From Gelidibacter pelagius (GTDB taxonomy: Bacteria > Bacteroidota > Bacteroidia > Flavobacteriales > Flavobacteriaceae): a stretch of DNA of 64,000 nucleotides. Shown here in pieces: positions 1 to 8,957 of this stretch. Both the position numbers and the translations under genes were made by a program. Position 1 is the first letter of the stretch, and each line of letters begins with the position of its first letter. The notes beneath the pieces were generated by a model. That model saw only the letters and a program-made list of their open reading frames with translations, had not been told where the DNA came from and did not search any database. Location: NCBI RefSeq assembly GCF_017581925.1, contig NZ_JAGEVG010000012.1:1-64000 (forward strand). Reading direction: 5' to 3'.

Positions 1-1585
1 GGCGCCATATCATAACTTTCAATGGGGTTTATTCTATCGACCGTCAAGGTACTCTTAAAAAGGAGATGCAGATTTCGAATAAATACCGACCGACGCGATT
101 TTATAAACTTGGGGAATAATATATATATGTCGCCCCTTCAGGGCTATATGGTAAATCGGTTTATTTCCATTAGCATAGGTCTACGCACTATGCTTATGTA
201 TGACACTCTTTCAGAGCTCTTGAAATGCGAGAGGTACACAATTGTTTTTCAGAAAACGGGATGCAGCCCTGAAGGGGCGTCATGTCATCAGTCAAGACGA
301 CAATCTTGAGTTATGAATGTTTGGGGAATAATGTGTATGCCGCCCTTTCAGGGCTATATGGCGAATCGGTGATTTTTATTAGCATAGGTCTACGCCCAAT
401 GCTAATGTATGACGCTCTTTCAGAGCTCTTGAAATGCGAGAGGTATATAATTTTTTTTCAGAAAGCGGAATGCAGCTTGGAAGAGACGCCATATCATACC
501 TTTCGATAGGGTTTATTCTATCGACCGTCAAGGCACTCTGAAAAAGGAGATGCAGATTTCGAATAAATACCGACCGACGCGATTTTATAAACTTGGGGAA
601 TAATAGGTATGTCGCCCTTTCAGGGCTATATGGTAAATCGGTTATTTCCATTAGCATAGGTCTACGCCCTATGCTAATGTATGACGCTCTTTCAGAGCTC
701 TTGAAATGCGAGAGGTATATAATTGTTTTTCAGAAAGCGAAATCAGCCCTGGAAGGGGCGCCATATCATAACTTTCAATGGGGTTTATTCCATCGACCGT
801 CAAGGGACTCTTAAAAAGGAGTTGCAGATATCGTACAAATATCGGCCTACACGATTTTAAAAACTTGGGGAATAATATATATGTCGCCCTTTCAGGGCTA
901 TATGGTAAATCGGTTTATTTCCATTAGCATAGGTCTACGCCCAATGCTAATGTATGACGCTCTTTCAGAGCTCTTGAAATGCGAGAGGTATATAATTGTT
1001 TTTCAGAAAGCGGAATAAAGCCATATCATAACTCAAGGCGAAAGTCTTGAGTTATGAATGTTTGGGGAATAATGTGTATGTCGCCCTTTCAGGGCTATAT
1101 GGTAAATCGGTTATTTCCATTAGCATAGGTCTACGCCCTATGCTAATGTATGACGCTCTTTCAGAGCACTCGAAATGCGAGAGGTATACAATTGTTTTTC
1201 AGAAAGCCGGATGCAGCCCTGAAGGGGCGCCATTTCATCAGTCAAGACGACAATCTTGAGTTATGAATGTTTTGGGGAATAATGTGTATGCTGCCCTTTC
1301 AGGGCTATATGGAGAATCGGTGATTTTTATTAGCATAGGTCTCGCACTATGCTAATATATGACGCTCTTTCAAAGCTTATGATTCGCATAATTTTCGTCA
1401 TTATAATTCAGAGAACAGAATGTAGCCCTGAAAGGGCGCCATGTCATAACTCAAGGCGGTAGCCATGAGAAGTGAGAATGTATAACTATAAAGGATACAG
1501 CCCTGAAAGGGCGCCATGTCATAACTCAAGGCGAAAGTCTTGAGTTATGTATGTCAAGAGAAATTAAGCCCTGAAAGGGCGATAT
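1..1585. repeat. Modular hairpin-rich repeat array
   Basis: About 1.6 kb is made of repeated modules. The core hairpin GCCCTTTCAGGGC (or a one-base variant) recurs near 131, 341, 613, 884, 1082 and 1292, at spacings of about 200-210 or 271 bp. Each core is followed by a second stem-loop TAGCATAGG-TCTACGC-CCTATGCTA (some copies with one or two mismatches), then GCTCTTTCAGAGC, a third hairpin of the same shape. Copies of the inverted form GCCCTGAAAGGGC lie near 262, 1424, 1501 and 1568. A perfect 11-bp hairpin, CATAACTCAAG/CTTGAGTTATG around the loop GCGAAAGT, occurs at 1027-1056 and 1520-1549. The 271-bp modules carry an extra segment (positions 1-118, 485-598, 758-870). Short open frames run through the modules but look like by-products. 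The array ends beside the transposase gene at 1633-2085, suggesting REP-like elements mobilised by it. Confidence 0.9.
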
Positions 1586-1632
1586 ACCTTCATCAATTAT
1601 CTTCCAATCTTTATGAATGCCGCATCTCTCAT

Positions 1633-2085
1633 CTAATCCCACACATATCGCTCATCGTATTCCATGTGGTTACTCTCGAGGAATGCGCGATATTCGTCTT
1701 GAAAAGTTTTGCGTCTGTGATGCTCTTTCTGGTTGGCGATATAATTAATAACCACATCGACTTCTGAAGCTTTTACTGAAAATGCGCCATATCCGTTCTG
1801 CCAATAAAAATTACGATAGGCCTCACCATGTGTTTTCATCCATTTTGAGGAATTGGCCTTCAGTTTTGACATAAGCGTTGCTAAAGTGATGTTTTTGGAG
1901 AGTAAGCATAAAATATGGACATGATCTTGATGTCCGCCGACCTTTATAGCTCGACATCCCAGATTGTTGCAGGAGTCACCGAGATATTTATAGAGTTCGT
2001 CTTCAATGGATTCATCGATTAATTTTTGACGGTACTTGGTACTGAATACAATGTGCAGATAGTTTTTGACTAATGATTGTGACAT
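1633..2085 (-). CDS. IS200-like / REP-associated Y1 transposase
   Basis: A 150-residue single-strand DNA transposase of the HUH Y1 family (IS200/IS605 TnpA or RAYT type). The HUH motif is H55-V-H57, and the catalytic tyrosine is probably Y115 in the Y-x3-Q pattern of this family. The size matches TnpA (about 130-160 residues), so the gene looks intact. It starts at an ATG at 2085 reading leftwards. No TnpB partner is present. Both flanks carry copies of the GCCCTTTCAGGGC hairpin, in direct orientation on one side and inverted on the other. This is the expected context of a transposase that recognises small palindromes. A plain IS200 copy is the alternative. I cannot tell from one locus whether it is domesticated. 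Confidence 0.88.
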   Translation of the reverse strand: MSQSLVKNYLHIVFSTKYRQKLIDESIEDELYKYLGDSCNNLGCRAIKVGGHQDHVHILCLLSKNITLATLMSKLKANSSKWMKTHGEAYRNFYWQNGYGAFSVKASEVDVVINYIANQKEHHRRKTFQDEYRAFLESNHMEYDERYVWD

Positions 2086-2100
2086 AGGCTTTGAATATTA

Positions 2101-2275
2101 TAGCCCTTATTGGGCTACCCAGGGCTACCCAGGGCTGCCATACTGGGGTGAATATGCCGCCCTTTCAGGGCTAACCAGAGATATTATCTCAGTTAGGTTA
2201 TGCCGCCCATTCAGGGGATACCAATGACTATCGTCATAGGTTGCAGTATATCGTCCCTTCAGGGTTAACATCACA
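2101..2275. repeat. REP-like hairpin copies upstream of the transposase
   Basis: This stretch has further degenerate copies of the core palindrome: GCCCTTATTGGGC at 2103-2115, GCCCTTTCAGGGC at 2161-2173, and weaker ones near 2204 and 2252. A short tandem GGGCTACCCA duplication lies at 2113-2132. Together with 1-1585 they bracket the transposase gene. Confidence 0.7.
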
Positions 2276-2334
2276 CTAAAATACGATATTTATTGGATGT
2301 TAATCGTACGGTGGCAGATGTGTAAAGTTGTCAG

Positions 2335-2342
2335 TATCTTTG
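2335..2342 (+). promoter_or_regulatory. -7 box TATCTTTG of the serine hydrolase gene
   Basis: TATCTTTG matches the Bacteroidota -7 consensus TAnnTTTG and lies 17 bp before the ATG at 2360. No good TTG -33 element is visible at the usual distance, so this is a weaker call. Confidence 0.45.
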
Positions 2343-2359
2343 TGTAAAATCAATTGATC

Positions 2360-3919
2360 ATGACTACTATTTTTTTTAAGCGCTATCAGATCGCACTATC
2401 CGTTTTTTTAAGTTTATTTTTCACTTCACTTGTGGCCCAAGAATCGCTGCCTAAGAATTTCGATGCGTGGGTTGAGTCGAGCAGACAGGATTGGAAAATC
2501 CCAGGCATGGCAGTTGGCATTGTGAAAGATGGCCAAGTGATCTATGCGAAAGGATTTGGAGAAAAACGCTTGGGAAGCGGAGAGAAGGTTGATGCCAATA
2601 CGATTTTCAGTATTGCTTCGGTCAGTAAAAACATGACTGCGGCTGCACTAGCAATCTTGGTAGATGAAGGAAAAATAGATTGGGATGATAAAATCACCAA
2701 ACATATTCCGTGGTTTCAGCTAAAAGACCCTTGGGTAACGCAGGAAATCACTATTCGCGATGCCTTGACACATCGGGTGGGCTTGGGACGGAAATTAGGT
2801 AATAGACTTCAATTTATGACCAATAGTTCACGAGACAGCATTTTGTATCAGATGCGCTATATGGAATTGGAAAAACCTTTCCGTTCAGACTTTGTATATA
2901 ACAATGTCATGTACTCATTAGCAGGGCAAATTATCGAATATGTCGACGGACGCACTTGGGATAATTTTTTAAAAGAACGACTTTTTGCACCTCTTGAAAT
3001 GAATTCGACAACTACCAGTATCACTCAGATAAAAACCAACGCTAATCAAGCCTATCCACATCAAGAAATTGATGGAAAAGTAGTGCCGATTTCGAGGCGA
3101 AATTGGGACAATGCAGGGCCTGCCGGTGGTGTAAACGCTTCGATAAACGATTTAAATAAGTGGATGTTGATGCAATTGGGAATTTCTGGCGAGTATAATG
3201 GGAAAACCATCATCAGTGAGAAGCAGATGAACGAGATCCATAAACCACAGATGGCCCGTCCACAAGCAGATGCAATGGCAGCACAGGGCAGTTATGGTTT
3301 TGGCTGGACCATTACCGATTATAATGGAAAACGAGTCCTAACTCACGGTGGCGCAACGGATGGTTTCAACACGGCCATGTACCTCATGCCCGAATTGGAA
3401 TTGGGAATTATCGTCGTAGGGAACAATTTCAATAGCTTGGGGAATGCCGTTGCTTATCAGGTCATGGATGCCTATTTGGGAAAAAGTGATGTTGACTGGA
3501 ATAATCGTTACTTACAAGGCTATAAAAAATCTTTTGCACGAGCCGCGGAAGCACGTGAAAAAATCCATCAAGCTCAAGTATTGAAAACAAAGCCGAGCTT
3601 AAACTTAGATGCCTATATTGGTAGGTATCAATCTGTAGGGTACGGAAGAGTAGAAGTGAAAAAGCAGGGTAAGGATTTAGTATTACATTTTTGGGATACG
3701 GATGGCTTGGAAGCGAAACTTGAGCATTGGCACTACGACACGTTTAGAGCGGTTTGGAAAAACCCGGCCCAACGTGAAGAATTTATGCAATTCCATTTAG
3801 GCAAGGATGGCAAGGTAGAAGCTTTGGATTTCGAGTTTTCTCTACGGCCATTATCTTTGCAAGTAGGTGCCTATCCATCGAATTATACACATACAGAGCA
3901 GTTTGTTAAGCAGAAATAA
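2360..3919 (+). CDS. Secreted serine hydrolase, class C beta-lactamase-like
   Basis: A periplasmic or secreted serine hydrolase of the beta-lactamase class C/penicillin-binding-protein-like (AmpC/EstB) fold. An N-terminal signal peptide ends near AQ at residues 27-28. The nucleophile motif S87-V-S-K90 is clear, a Y-x-N motif follows in VYNNVMYS, and the third motif is HGG in LTHGGATDGF in place of KTG. The C-terminal 120 residues look like the DUF3471-type beta domain often attached to these enzymes. The ATG at 2360 is preferred; an in-frame TTG two codons earlier (2354) is possible. The substrate cannot be inferred: esterase, D-aminopeptidase and peptidase activities all occur in this fold. 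Confidence 0.9.
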   Translation: MTTIFFKRYQIALSVFLSLFFTSLVAQESLPKNFDAWVESSRQDWKIPGMAVGIVKDGQVIYAKGFGEKRLGSGEKVDANTIFSIASVSKNMTAAALAILVDEGKIDWDDKITKHIPWFQLKDPWVTQEITIRDALTHRVGLGRKLGNRLQFMTNSSRDSILYQMRYMELEKPFRSDFVYNNVMYSLAGQIIEYVDGRTWDNFLKERLFAPLEMNSTTTSITQIKTNANQAYPHQEIDGKVVPISRRNWDNAGPAGGVNASINDLNKWMLMQLGISGEYNGKTIISEKQMNEIHKPQMARPQADAMAAQGSYGFGWTITDYNGKRVLTHGGATDGFNTAMYLMPELELGIIVVGNNFNSLGNAVAYQVMDAYLGKSDVDWNNRYLQGYKKSFARAAEAREKIHQAQVLKTKPSLNLDAYIGRYQSVGYGRVEVKKQGKDLVLHFWDTDGLEAKLEHWHYDTFRAVWKNPAQREEFMQFHLGKDGKVEALDFEFSLRPLSLQVGAYPSNYTHTEQFVKQK

Positions 3920-3925
3920 AACGGA

Positions 3926-4219
3926 TTAAAAAAACTTAAATTTGATCTCCTTCGGCATGAAATGAACCCCCTTAAAATCGGTAATGGCTTTAATTTGATG
4001 CCTGACTTCTGGGGGAACAATAATCGTGTCCCCTTGTTTTAGAACTCGTTCTTCATTGTTCATTTTAAAGACGCATTCGCCTTCACGAACAAAAACAATC
4101 GATTCGAGATTGGCAAGATGTTCGGGCAATAGCTGTCCAGCATCAGCCTGCATTTGTTTGGCGACTAATACATTGCCTTCGGCAAGTGTCTTTACTTTAG
4201 GTGGCGTTACTTTTTCCAT
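3926..4219 (-). CDS. Small single-domain cupin protein
   Basis: A 97-residue cytoplasmic protein with a single cupin barrel. The second cupin motif is seen in GDTIIVPPEVRHQIKAI, with the glycine, proline and histidine expected. The first motif is degenerate (LPEHLANLESIVFVREGE), with only one histidine and a glutamate as likely metal ligands. There is no signal peptide. It converges with the serine hydrolase (6 bp between stops) and lies upstream of the phosphodiesterase on the same strand, 71 bp away. No substrate can be named. Confidence 0.85.
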   Translation of the reverse strand: MEKVTPPKVKTLAEGNVLVAKQMQADAGQLLPEHLANLESIVFVREGECVFKMNNEERVLKQGDTIIVPPEVRHQIKAITDFKGVHFMPKEIKFKFF

Positions 4220-4290
4220 AATATCATAGTTTTAAATTGATAGAATTTAGTTTGTAATAACTCTGTTGATGATTCACATCTACAATTTAA

Positions 4291-5583
4291 TCAATCATTA
4301 TCAGGTTTCAAAACGTCTTGCACTTTGCTTAGAGTTCCATCAATGTTATCGGGGACTTCAAAACCTAAGATGTCACAGATTAACGGATAGATATCAATGT
4401 TTTGAAACGAAGGTATTGTATGCTCCGTTTTAAAAGCTGGACCATTGGTATAAAATATGCCATGCATATCTCTGTTGTCGCTGTCAAAACCATGGACGCC
4501 AATAGTTTTAATGTTGTTTTGGTTTAAAAGTGCTATGTTTTTTTCATTAGAAAAATAATAGCCAGAATCTGGAATCAATTGGATGGCACCCCAATCTTTG
4601 TTTTTTGGGGAGTATTCAAATCCTGGAGTGTCTTCAGTCTTATAGACTTTAAAATGTTTTTCTTTTTCTTTCAGATATTGAAATACTGCGTCCACTTCGG
4701 TATCATTATTCGGATGGATATTGACAATAGACCCATTATCGACCGAACGAAATAAACTATCGTTTTGAACCGTTTCGATAGGAATGAGGTGATCTGTAGC
4801 AACTGCTGCCATGCCATGGTCTGAAACAATAATGATGTTTACGGGCAGACCGGATGCTTTTACGCCGGTGAGTAAGACGCCTAAATTCTTATCTAAACTA
4901 TCGAGTGTTTTTTGTAATTCTGCTTCGTTATTAGGACCATATCTATGTCCCGTATCGTCCATGTCAGAAAAATACATGGTTATTAAATGTGGTCGTTGTT
5001 TTACTGGTAAAGCCAACCACTCTAACACTTGTGAGATCCGTGTTTCATTTTTTACTTTTCCATCATAATCTTTAGAATACGTTGGTCTTACACCCTGTAT
5101 TTCTACATCAGAACCCACAAAGAAATAGCTCGCCGTTACCATATTGTTCCTATCTGCGAGCATCCAAATAGGTGTGCCTCCGTAAAAATCGCCATCAGTC
5201 ACAACTTCTCGGTTTCTGATGCTATATACTTTTTGCTTCTTATTGCTGTAAAAGGTATTACTTAAAATTCCGTGATTATCGGGATACATTCCCGTGGCAA
5301 TGGAATAATGGTTGGGAAATGTTTTGGAAGGGAAGGTTGAGATCAACGACTCGGCACTGACACCATTCTCAACAAAATTACTGAGATGTTGAGGTTTATA
5401 TTTATTTACATAATCCCAGCGAAAACCATCCAGGGAAATTAATAGCACATAAGGCTTTTTTTGAGAAGCTTTAGAATTGACAGTAGGGGAGTGTGTACCT
5501 AAGTTTGAGCTTGATCCGCAAGATACTATCGTTATTGAAAACAGAATGGAAACAAGTCCGAAAATGAAATGTCTTTTCAACAT
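4291..5583 (-). CDS. Nucleotide pyrophosphatase/phosphodiesterase lipoprotein
   Basis: A 430-residue ectonucleotide pyrophosphatase/phosphodiesterase of the alkaline phosphatase superfamily. A lipoprotein signal ends at SITIVSC, so it is probably anchored in an envelope membrane. The metal-binding start is LLISLDGFRWDY, and the nucleophile threonine lies in TFPSKTFPNHYS, typical of NPP enzymes. Further metal ligands are in DMDDTGHRYGP and VSDHGM, and the last in GVHGFDSDNRDMH. Length and motif order match bacterial NPPs, so it is probably intact. It likely hydrolyses nucleotide or other phosphodiester substrates in the periplasm. Confidence 0.93.
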   Translation of the reverse strand: MLKRHFIFGLVSILFSITIVSCGSSSNLGTHSPTVNSKASQKKPYVLLISLDGFRWDYVNKYKPQHLSNFVENGVSAESLISTFPSKTFPNHYSIATGMYPDNHGILSNTFYSNKKQKVYSIRNREVVTDGDFYGGTPIWMLADRNNMVTASYFFVGSDVEIQGVRPTYSKDYDGKVKNETRISQVLEWLALPVKQRPHLITMYFSDMDDTGHRYGPNNEAELQKTLDSLDKNLGVLLTGVKASGLPVNIIIVSDHGMAAVATDHLIPIETVQNDSLFRSVDNGSIVNIHPNNDTEVDAVFQYLKEKEKHFKVYKTEDTPGFEYSPKNKDWGAIQLIPDSGYYFSNEKNIALLNQNNIKTIGVHGFDSDNRDMHGIFYTNGPAFKTEHTIPSFQNIDIYPLICDILGFEVPDNIDGTLSKVQDVLKPDND

Positions 5584-5691
5584 ATTGTATGAATTATTGG
5601 TGAAGATTTTGGTGTGTTTATAAATGACTTTATCGCAACAACTGAAATGCTAATTTAAAGAATTAATTTGCGATTCTTCAATTTTAAAGCA

Positions 5692-6072
5692 TTACTCTAA
5701 GCCACTAATTAACTTTCTAAAATAAGGATAGTAAATTCTTCCCCAAATTGGATTCTTTTGAAACTTATAGATTTCATTCTTGTCAGAATTATAAATTACA
5801 GGAATAGTGAAGCCTGCCCATTTTTTTCCGGATTTTAACTTTCTACAATATTCTTTTGCTTCTTCATTCATTTTGGAAGAAATCAGAATGGATATGACAC
5901 CTAAGCCAGATTGCAGTCCTTGTGGCCATCCTTTATAATTGGTTTCTGCCAATTTAAAGGAATCGTTCAAATGCTTTTCAATCATGGGAATTGTGATTTC
6001 ATCACCTCCCATATCGGTTGCGACAATAAACGTATTTAATTGAGTGGCAATCCAAGTCCATTTGAATTTCAT
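5692..6072 (-). CDS. Hypothetical protein of accessory region
   Basis: A 127-residue protein I do not recognise. It begins MKFKWTWIATQLNTF and ends in a basic, aromatic stretch (GRIYYPYFRKLISG). It has no signal peptide or membrane segment. An in-frame GTG at 6135 would add 21 residues (VVEFFILKPQF...), but the ATG at 6072 looks better. It is the first of three small minus-strand genes separated by AT-rich spacers with a diverged repeat, which suggests a cassette-like accessory island. No function is proposed. Confidence 0.65.
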   Translation of the reverse strand: MKFKWTWIATQLNTFIVATDMGGDEITIPMIEKHLNDSFKLAETNYKGWPQGLQSGLGVISILISSKMNEEAKEYCRKLKSGKKWAGFTIPVIYNSDKNEIYKFQKNPIWGRIYYPYFRKLISGLE

Positions 6073-6309
6073 TTCGTATCCAATGATCGTTTTTTTTATC
6101 CGAAATTGTGGTTTCAGAATGAAAAATTCCACCACTGGAAAGGCTTTTTTTAATTGATTCGAGATTCATTCTTGATTTGTATTAATTTTGACTAATGTTT
6201 TTTAATGATTTTAAAATCAGTTGTTAGCATTTTTTTGTTAATAGCTTTTCTTTTGATTTTTTTTTAAAATGTTAGTTTTAAAAGATTGTTTACTTCGCAA
6301 ATAGGAAGG

Positions 6310-6440
6310 ATTATGGTAAACGTTTTATGTATGCGTTGTGGTGTGGTTTCGGAACATTTCAAACAGGTACTTCCCAATGGGAAATCTGCCCTGTCACACA
6401 TTTTTGCGTGGAGGATTTTCGAAGTAGGCGATTACAAAAT
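6310..6440. repeat. Intergenic cassette-type repeat, copy A
   Basis: This copy aligns with 6925-7060 over roughly 120 bp. Shared blocks include GTTGTGGtGTGG, TGGgAAATCtGcCCT, GCGTgGAGG/GtcGTTGAGG and TTTTCgAAGTAGG. Identity by eye is about 60 %. A spurious short reading frame (6286-6522) runs through it. Confidence 0.6.
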
Positions 6441-6535
6441 ATTACACATCTCTGTTAGAAAATACCTTTTTTTTCAGTTCAACAATTGCTCAATCAGGTT
6501 GATAAATTCGCTTAATTCATAAGCAACTAATATAG

Positions 6536-6847
6536 TTAAAATAGATAATTCGTTTTAAACTTCTCTTTTCTTGTAAAAGCTAAACTAAAGCATACAATTA
6601 GAATAATCATGAATAATTTAATTTCATTCGCATAAGAATAGTGCATGACTTTCGAGAAGAAAGATAAAGGAGTAAAAACTCCTATAATCAAATTCAGCCA
6701 TTTTGTTTTTATTCCGCTATATACAGAGAATATTAAGCTTGAAATTCCGAAACCAATAAAGGAAATATTAGTCAGAAGTTTATTTTCAAGAAATGACATC
6801 TTATAACTAATAATTAAACCAATCAAAACTTTAACTAAAAATTTCAT
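6536..6847 (-). CDS. Small integral membrane protein, unknown
   Basis: A 103-residue hydrophobic protein with about three or four predicted membrane segments (residues ~4-20, 28-46, 50-67 and 74-92). It ends in a basic, cytoplasm-like tail (FTRKEKFKTNYLF). I do not recognise the family. Its base composition is very AT-rich, like the neighbouring spacers. It lies alone between two copies of the intergenic repeat, as expected for a cassette-type accessory gene. The reading frame starts at an ATG with no visible ribosome-binding site. Confidence 0.6.
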   Translation of the reverse strand: MKFLVKVLIGLIISYKMSFLENKLLTNISFIGFGISSLIFSVYSGIKTKWLNLIIGVFTPLSFFSKVMHYSYANEIKLFMIILIVCFSLAFTRKEKFKTNYLF

Positions 6848-6924
6848 TTTGTTTTTTCAAAGAGACGAATTCCAATTAAGATCCCAATTCCGATTATTAT
6901 CCTTTCGTTGTTCATTTTTCAGTT

Positions 6925-7060
6925 GTTTGCTAACGGTAATGTGTTTTAGTTGTGGCGTGGGATAAACACGGGAGATTCCAAAAGGCAAACTGCCAGTGGA
7001 AAATCCGTCCTACAACACTTTTGGTCGTTGAGGTTTTTTCAAGTAGGAAGTAAAAGCCCT
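6925..7060. repeat. Intergenic cassette-type repeat, copy B
   Basis: This is the second copy of the diverged repeat at 6310-6440, in the same orientation. It starts near CAGTTGTTTGCTAACGG and ends near CAAGTAGGAAGTAAAAG. A similar CAGTTGTTAGCA string also lies at 6219-6230. The two copies flank the membrane protein gene. Confidence 0.6.
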
Positions 7061-7103
7061 TGCTTATAATTACTGTTGCAGTAGTTTTAAAATATTAATC
7101 CTC

Positions 7104-7793
7104 TTAAAATTTAAATGCTACAAGGCCTCCTATTGTAGATACTTTAAAATTCATGCTATAATCCATTCCAGCGAATTTTATAGAATCTTTCGTAAAGTGT
7201 AAAAAATTACCACCTAAAAAATTGATTCCTTGCATCTTTATAGCATCATTTTCCATTTCAATTGATAAATATTGCGGATTACACCTGTTTTTAATAAATA
7301 AATAGCTGCGTTCTGATTCAACAATAAAAGGAACTGCCGACCAATACCTGTTAGAGTTCATCCAAAATATCAATCTTCCATTTATGTCATAAAATTTCGT
7401 TTTTATCGTGTATTTTCCATTTTTAAGTTTTTGAAATTCTATAATATTTTCTTCTTGGTATTTAACTATTATAGGGGTATCAATAAAAGTACTCCCACCA
7501 GTAATAACTTTTCTTTTAGTAACTTGAAGAAAAATGCTTCCACTAATTCTATCTCCCTGTTTATGTAAGTTTACTCGCTCTAATAATTCTTTTTTAGATA
7601 TTTGTCCTTGATGAGTTTGTCTATGACAGTTTGGACATAATAATATTAAATTTTCAATTGAATGCTTGCCTCCATCTGAAAATTCTTCAATATGATGTCT
7701 GTCTGTTATGATAGTTCCACACCAGGCACATTCAAAAAAATGCTTTTCTTGAACGGCTTTACTAATTCTTTGTGGTATATATCTCTTACTCAT
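7104..7793 (-). CDS. HNH endonuclease-domain protein
   Basis: A protein of about 229 residues with an N-terminal HNH nuclease domain. The zinc-binding C-x2-C of FECAWCGT and C-x2-C of LLCPNCHRQTH enclose the HNH core TDRHHIEEFSDGGKHSIENLI. The remaining 140 residues form a beta-rich domain I do not recognise, rich in I/F/Y strands and possibly for target recognition. The ATG at 7793 is preferred over a TTG six codons earlier (7811). It is the largest gene of the cassette-like island. It may be a restriction- or defence-type nuclease, but no methylase or partner is adjacent, so this stays open. Confidence 0.85.
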   Translation of the reverse strand: MSKRYIPQRISKAVQEKHFFECAWCGTIITDRHHIEEFSDGGKHSIENLILLCPNCHRQTHQGQISKKELLERVNLHKQGDRISGSIFLQVTKRKVITGGSTFIDTPIIVKYQEENIIEFQKLKNGKYTIKTKFYDINGRLIFWMNSNRYWSAVPFIVESERSYLFIKNRCNPQYLSIEMENDAIKMQGINFLGGNFLHFTKDSIKFAGMDYSMNFKVSTIGGLVAFKF

Positions 7794-8090
7794 TTTTTGA
7801 TTTATTTCCAACTAAGGCTTATTAATGTTCTGAAAATCAATTGTGCGTATTTTCAGTTGCATTTTTGTTTTCTCGTCTAAAAAAGGTTAATTTGAGGAGT
7901 CAATTTTTATAATTTACGGGAAATTACTGCCAACTCATATTTATAAGCACACAATATACTCATATTCCCCAAACATAGGTAGATACAAATATCATTTACA
8001 CTCGTTTTCTATACAAATAGCGCTGTTCACTAATGGATCAATTCATAACTGAATAATATTAAAAACCAGTCAACACTCGTTTATCTTAAT
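7794..8090. other. Intergenic, AT-rich; one repeat fragment
   Basis: No gene is seen here. At 7973-7986 TATTCCCCAAACAT is the reverse complement of ATGTTTGGGGAATA, part of the linker in the 5' repeat array (for example 318-331). It is an isolated fragment of that family. The rest is featureless AT-rich DNA. Confidence 0.5.
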
Positions 8091-8119
8091 AAAAAAAGCA
8101 CCAACAAATGCTGGTGCTT
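8091..8119 (-). terminator. Rho-independent terminator after anti-sigma gene
   Basis: Read on the minus strand, the stem AAGCACCA/TGGTGCTT has an 8-nt loop and is followed by a run of seven T. It lies 22 bp after the anti-sigma stop codon. Confidence 0.85.
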
Positions 8120-8140
8120 ATTCTATAAAAGTATGTGCTT

Positions 8141-8956
8141 TTAAGGCGCTGGTGCCGCTACAACTCCTAAAGTATATAATTGCTCCATGGTTGGTGTTTC
8201 ACTACCACCTTCTGGTTCTAAAGTAATTCCAAAGGCTTCACTTTCGTTGGCATTGGCAATGGCAAATATTTTGTTGTCGTCGGTATTGAAATCGTCAATA
8301 GTGCCCAAACTCGTTGGCGTTAACGGATTCAGTTTTAAAGACCATACTTGGTACACTTTGCCAGATGGCGCCTCCGGAAGTCCTTGAGCGTCTAAGTAAA
8401 TACTGTTGTCCTTTTTGTTCCAATAGACCTTCGCGTAGGTGTTTGCAAATTCACCTTGGCCTCCTAACGGTACTGAGATGATATCCTTATCACGTAAGAA
8501 ATCCAACAATTTTTTTGAATCGGCGAGCTTTGTTCTGGAGTTTGCTATCTGCTCTTCCAAAAAGGCATTTTCTATTTCGGCAGTATTTAAATTGGATTCC
8601 AGTTCTTTATTTTGATTCAATGTCCAAAATAATCCAGCACCAATAATAATAGCTGCCGCCCATCCTGTATAGGTCAACCAGTTGTATTTGGGTTTGGCAA
8701 TGGAAATGACTTTGGTGTCGGCCTCTGATGTATTAAATGTTAATTTGTCCTTGATTGTTTGAAGCAATCCTGCGTTCTTATTATTAGAGGCGGCAGCAGT
8801 GAGTTTAACAACGGCAGCTTCTATGTCTAAAACCTCCTGAAGTATTTCTGGATGTTCGCGCATGAGTTGATACACCTCTTTGTTTTCGTTCTCAGATAGT
8901 GCACCGGCCACGTAAAGCTCTAAAATTCCAGATGCTATATAAGCGTTTATATCCAT
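8141..8956 (-). CDS. Anti-sigma factor, RskA-like
   Basis: A membrane-bound anti-sigma factor of about 271 residues. The N-terminal ~90 residues form a cytoplasmic helical domain (YIASGILELYVAGAL...) of the zinc-free anti-sigma-domain type. One membrane segment follows (WLTYTGWAAAIIIGAGLFWTL), then a coiled-coil-like stretch and a periplasmic RskA-type domain (YWNKKDNSIYLDAQGLPEAP; GFEVYQVWSL-like core). The ATG at 8956 follows the sigma stop by one base, so the pair is translationally coupled. A TTG at 8971 would give a 15-nt overlap instead. It presumably holds the upstream ECF sigma factor until an envelope signal arrives. The gene ends in a strong terminator. Confidence 0.9.
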   Translation of the reverse strand: MDINAYIASGILELYVAGALSENENKEVYQLMREHPEILQEVLDIEAAVVKLTAAASNNKNAGLLQTIKDKLTFNTSEADTKVISIAKPKYNWLTYTGWAAAIIIGAGLFWTLNQNKELESNLNTAEIENAFLEEQIANSRTKLADSKKLLDFLRDKDIISVPLGGQGEFANTYAKVYWNKKDNSIYLDAQGLPEAPSGKVYQVWSLKLNPLTPTSLGTIDDFNTDDNKIFAIANANESEAFGITLEPEGGSETPTMEQLYTLGVVAAPAP

Positions 8957-8957
8957 A

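Noticed and set aside
22-1259. Open reading frames of 70-95 codons in the repeats
   Set aside because: They are successive translations of the same repeat module, lack signal or domain features, and change length between copies. Hairpin structure explains the conservation better.
1-1585. CRISPR-like array
   Set aside because: Modules are 200-270 bp with internal hairpins and conserved inter-hairpin sequence; there are no unique spacers of uniform length and no cas genes.
6286-6522. Small plus-strand reading frame
   Set aside because: It runs through the intergenic repeat and has no protein-like character; the neighbouring real genes are on the other strand.
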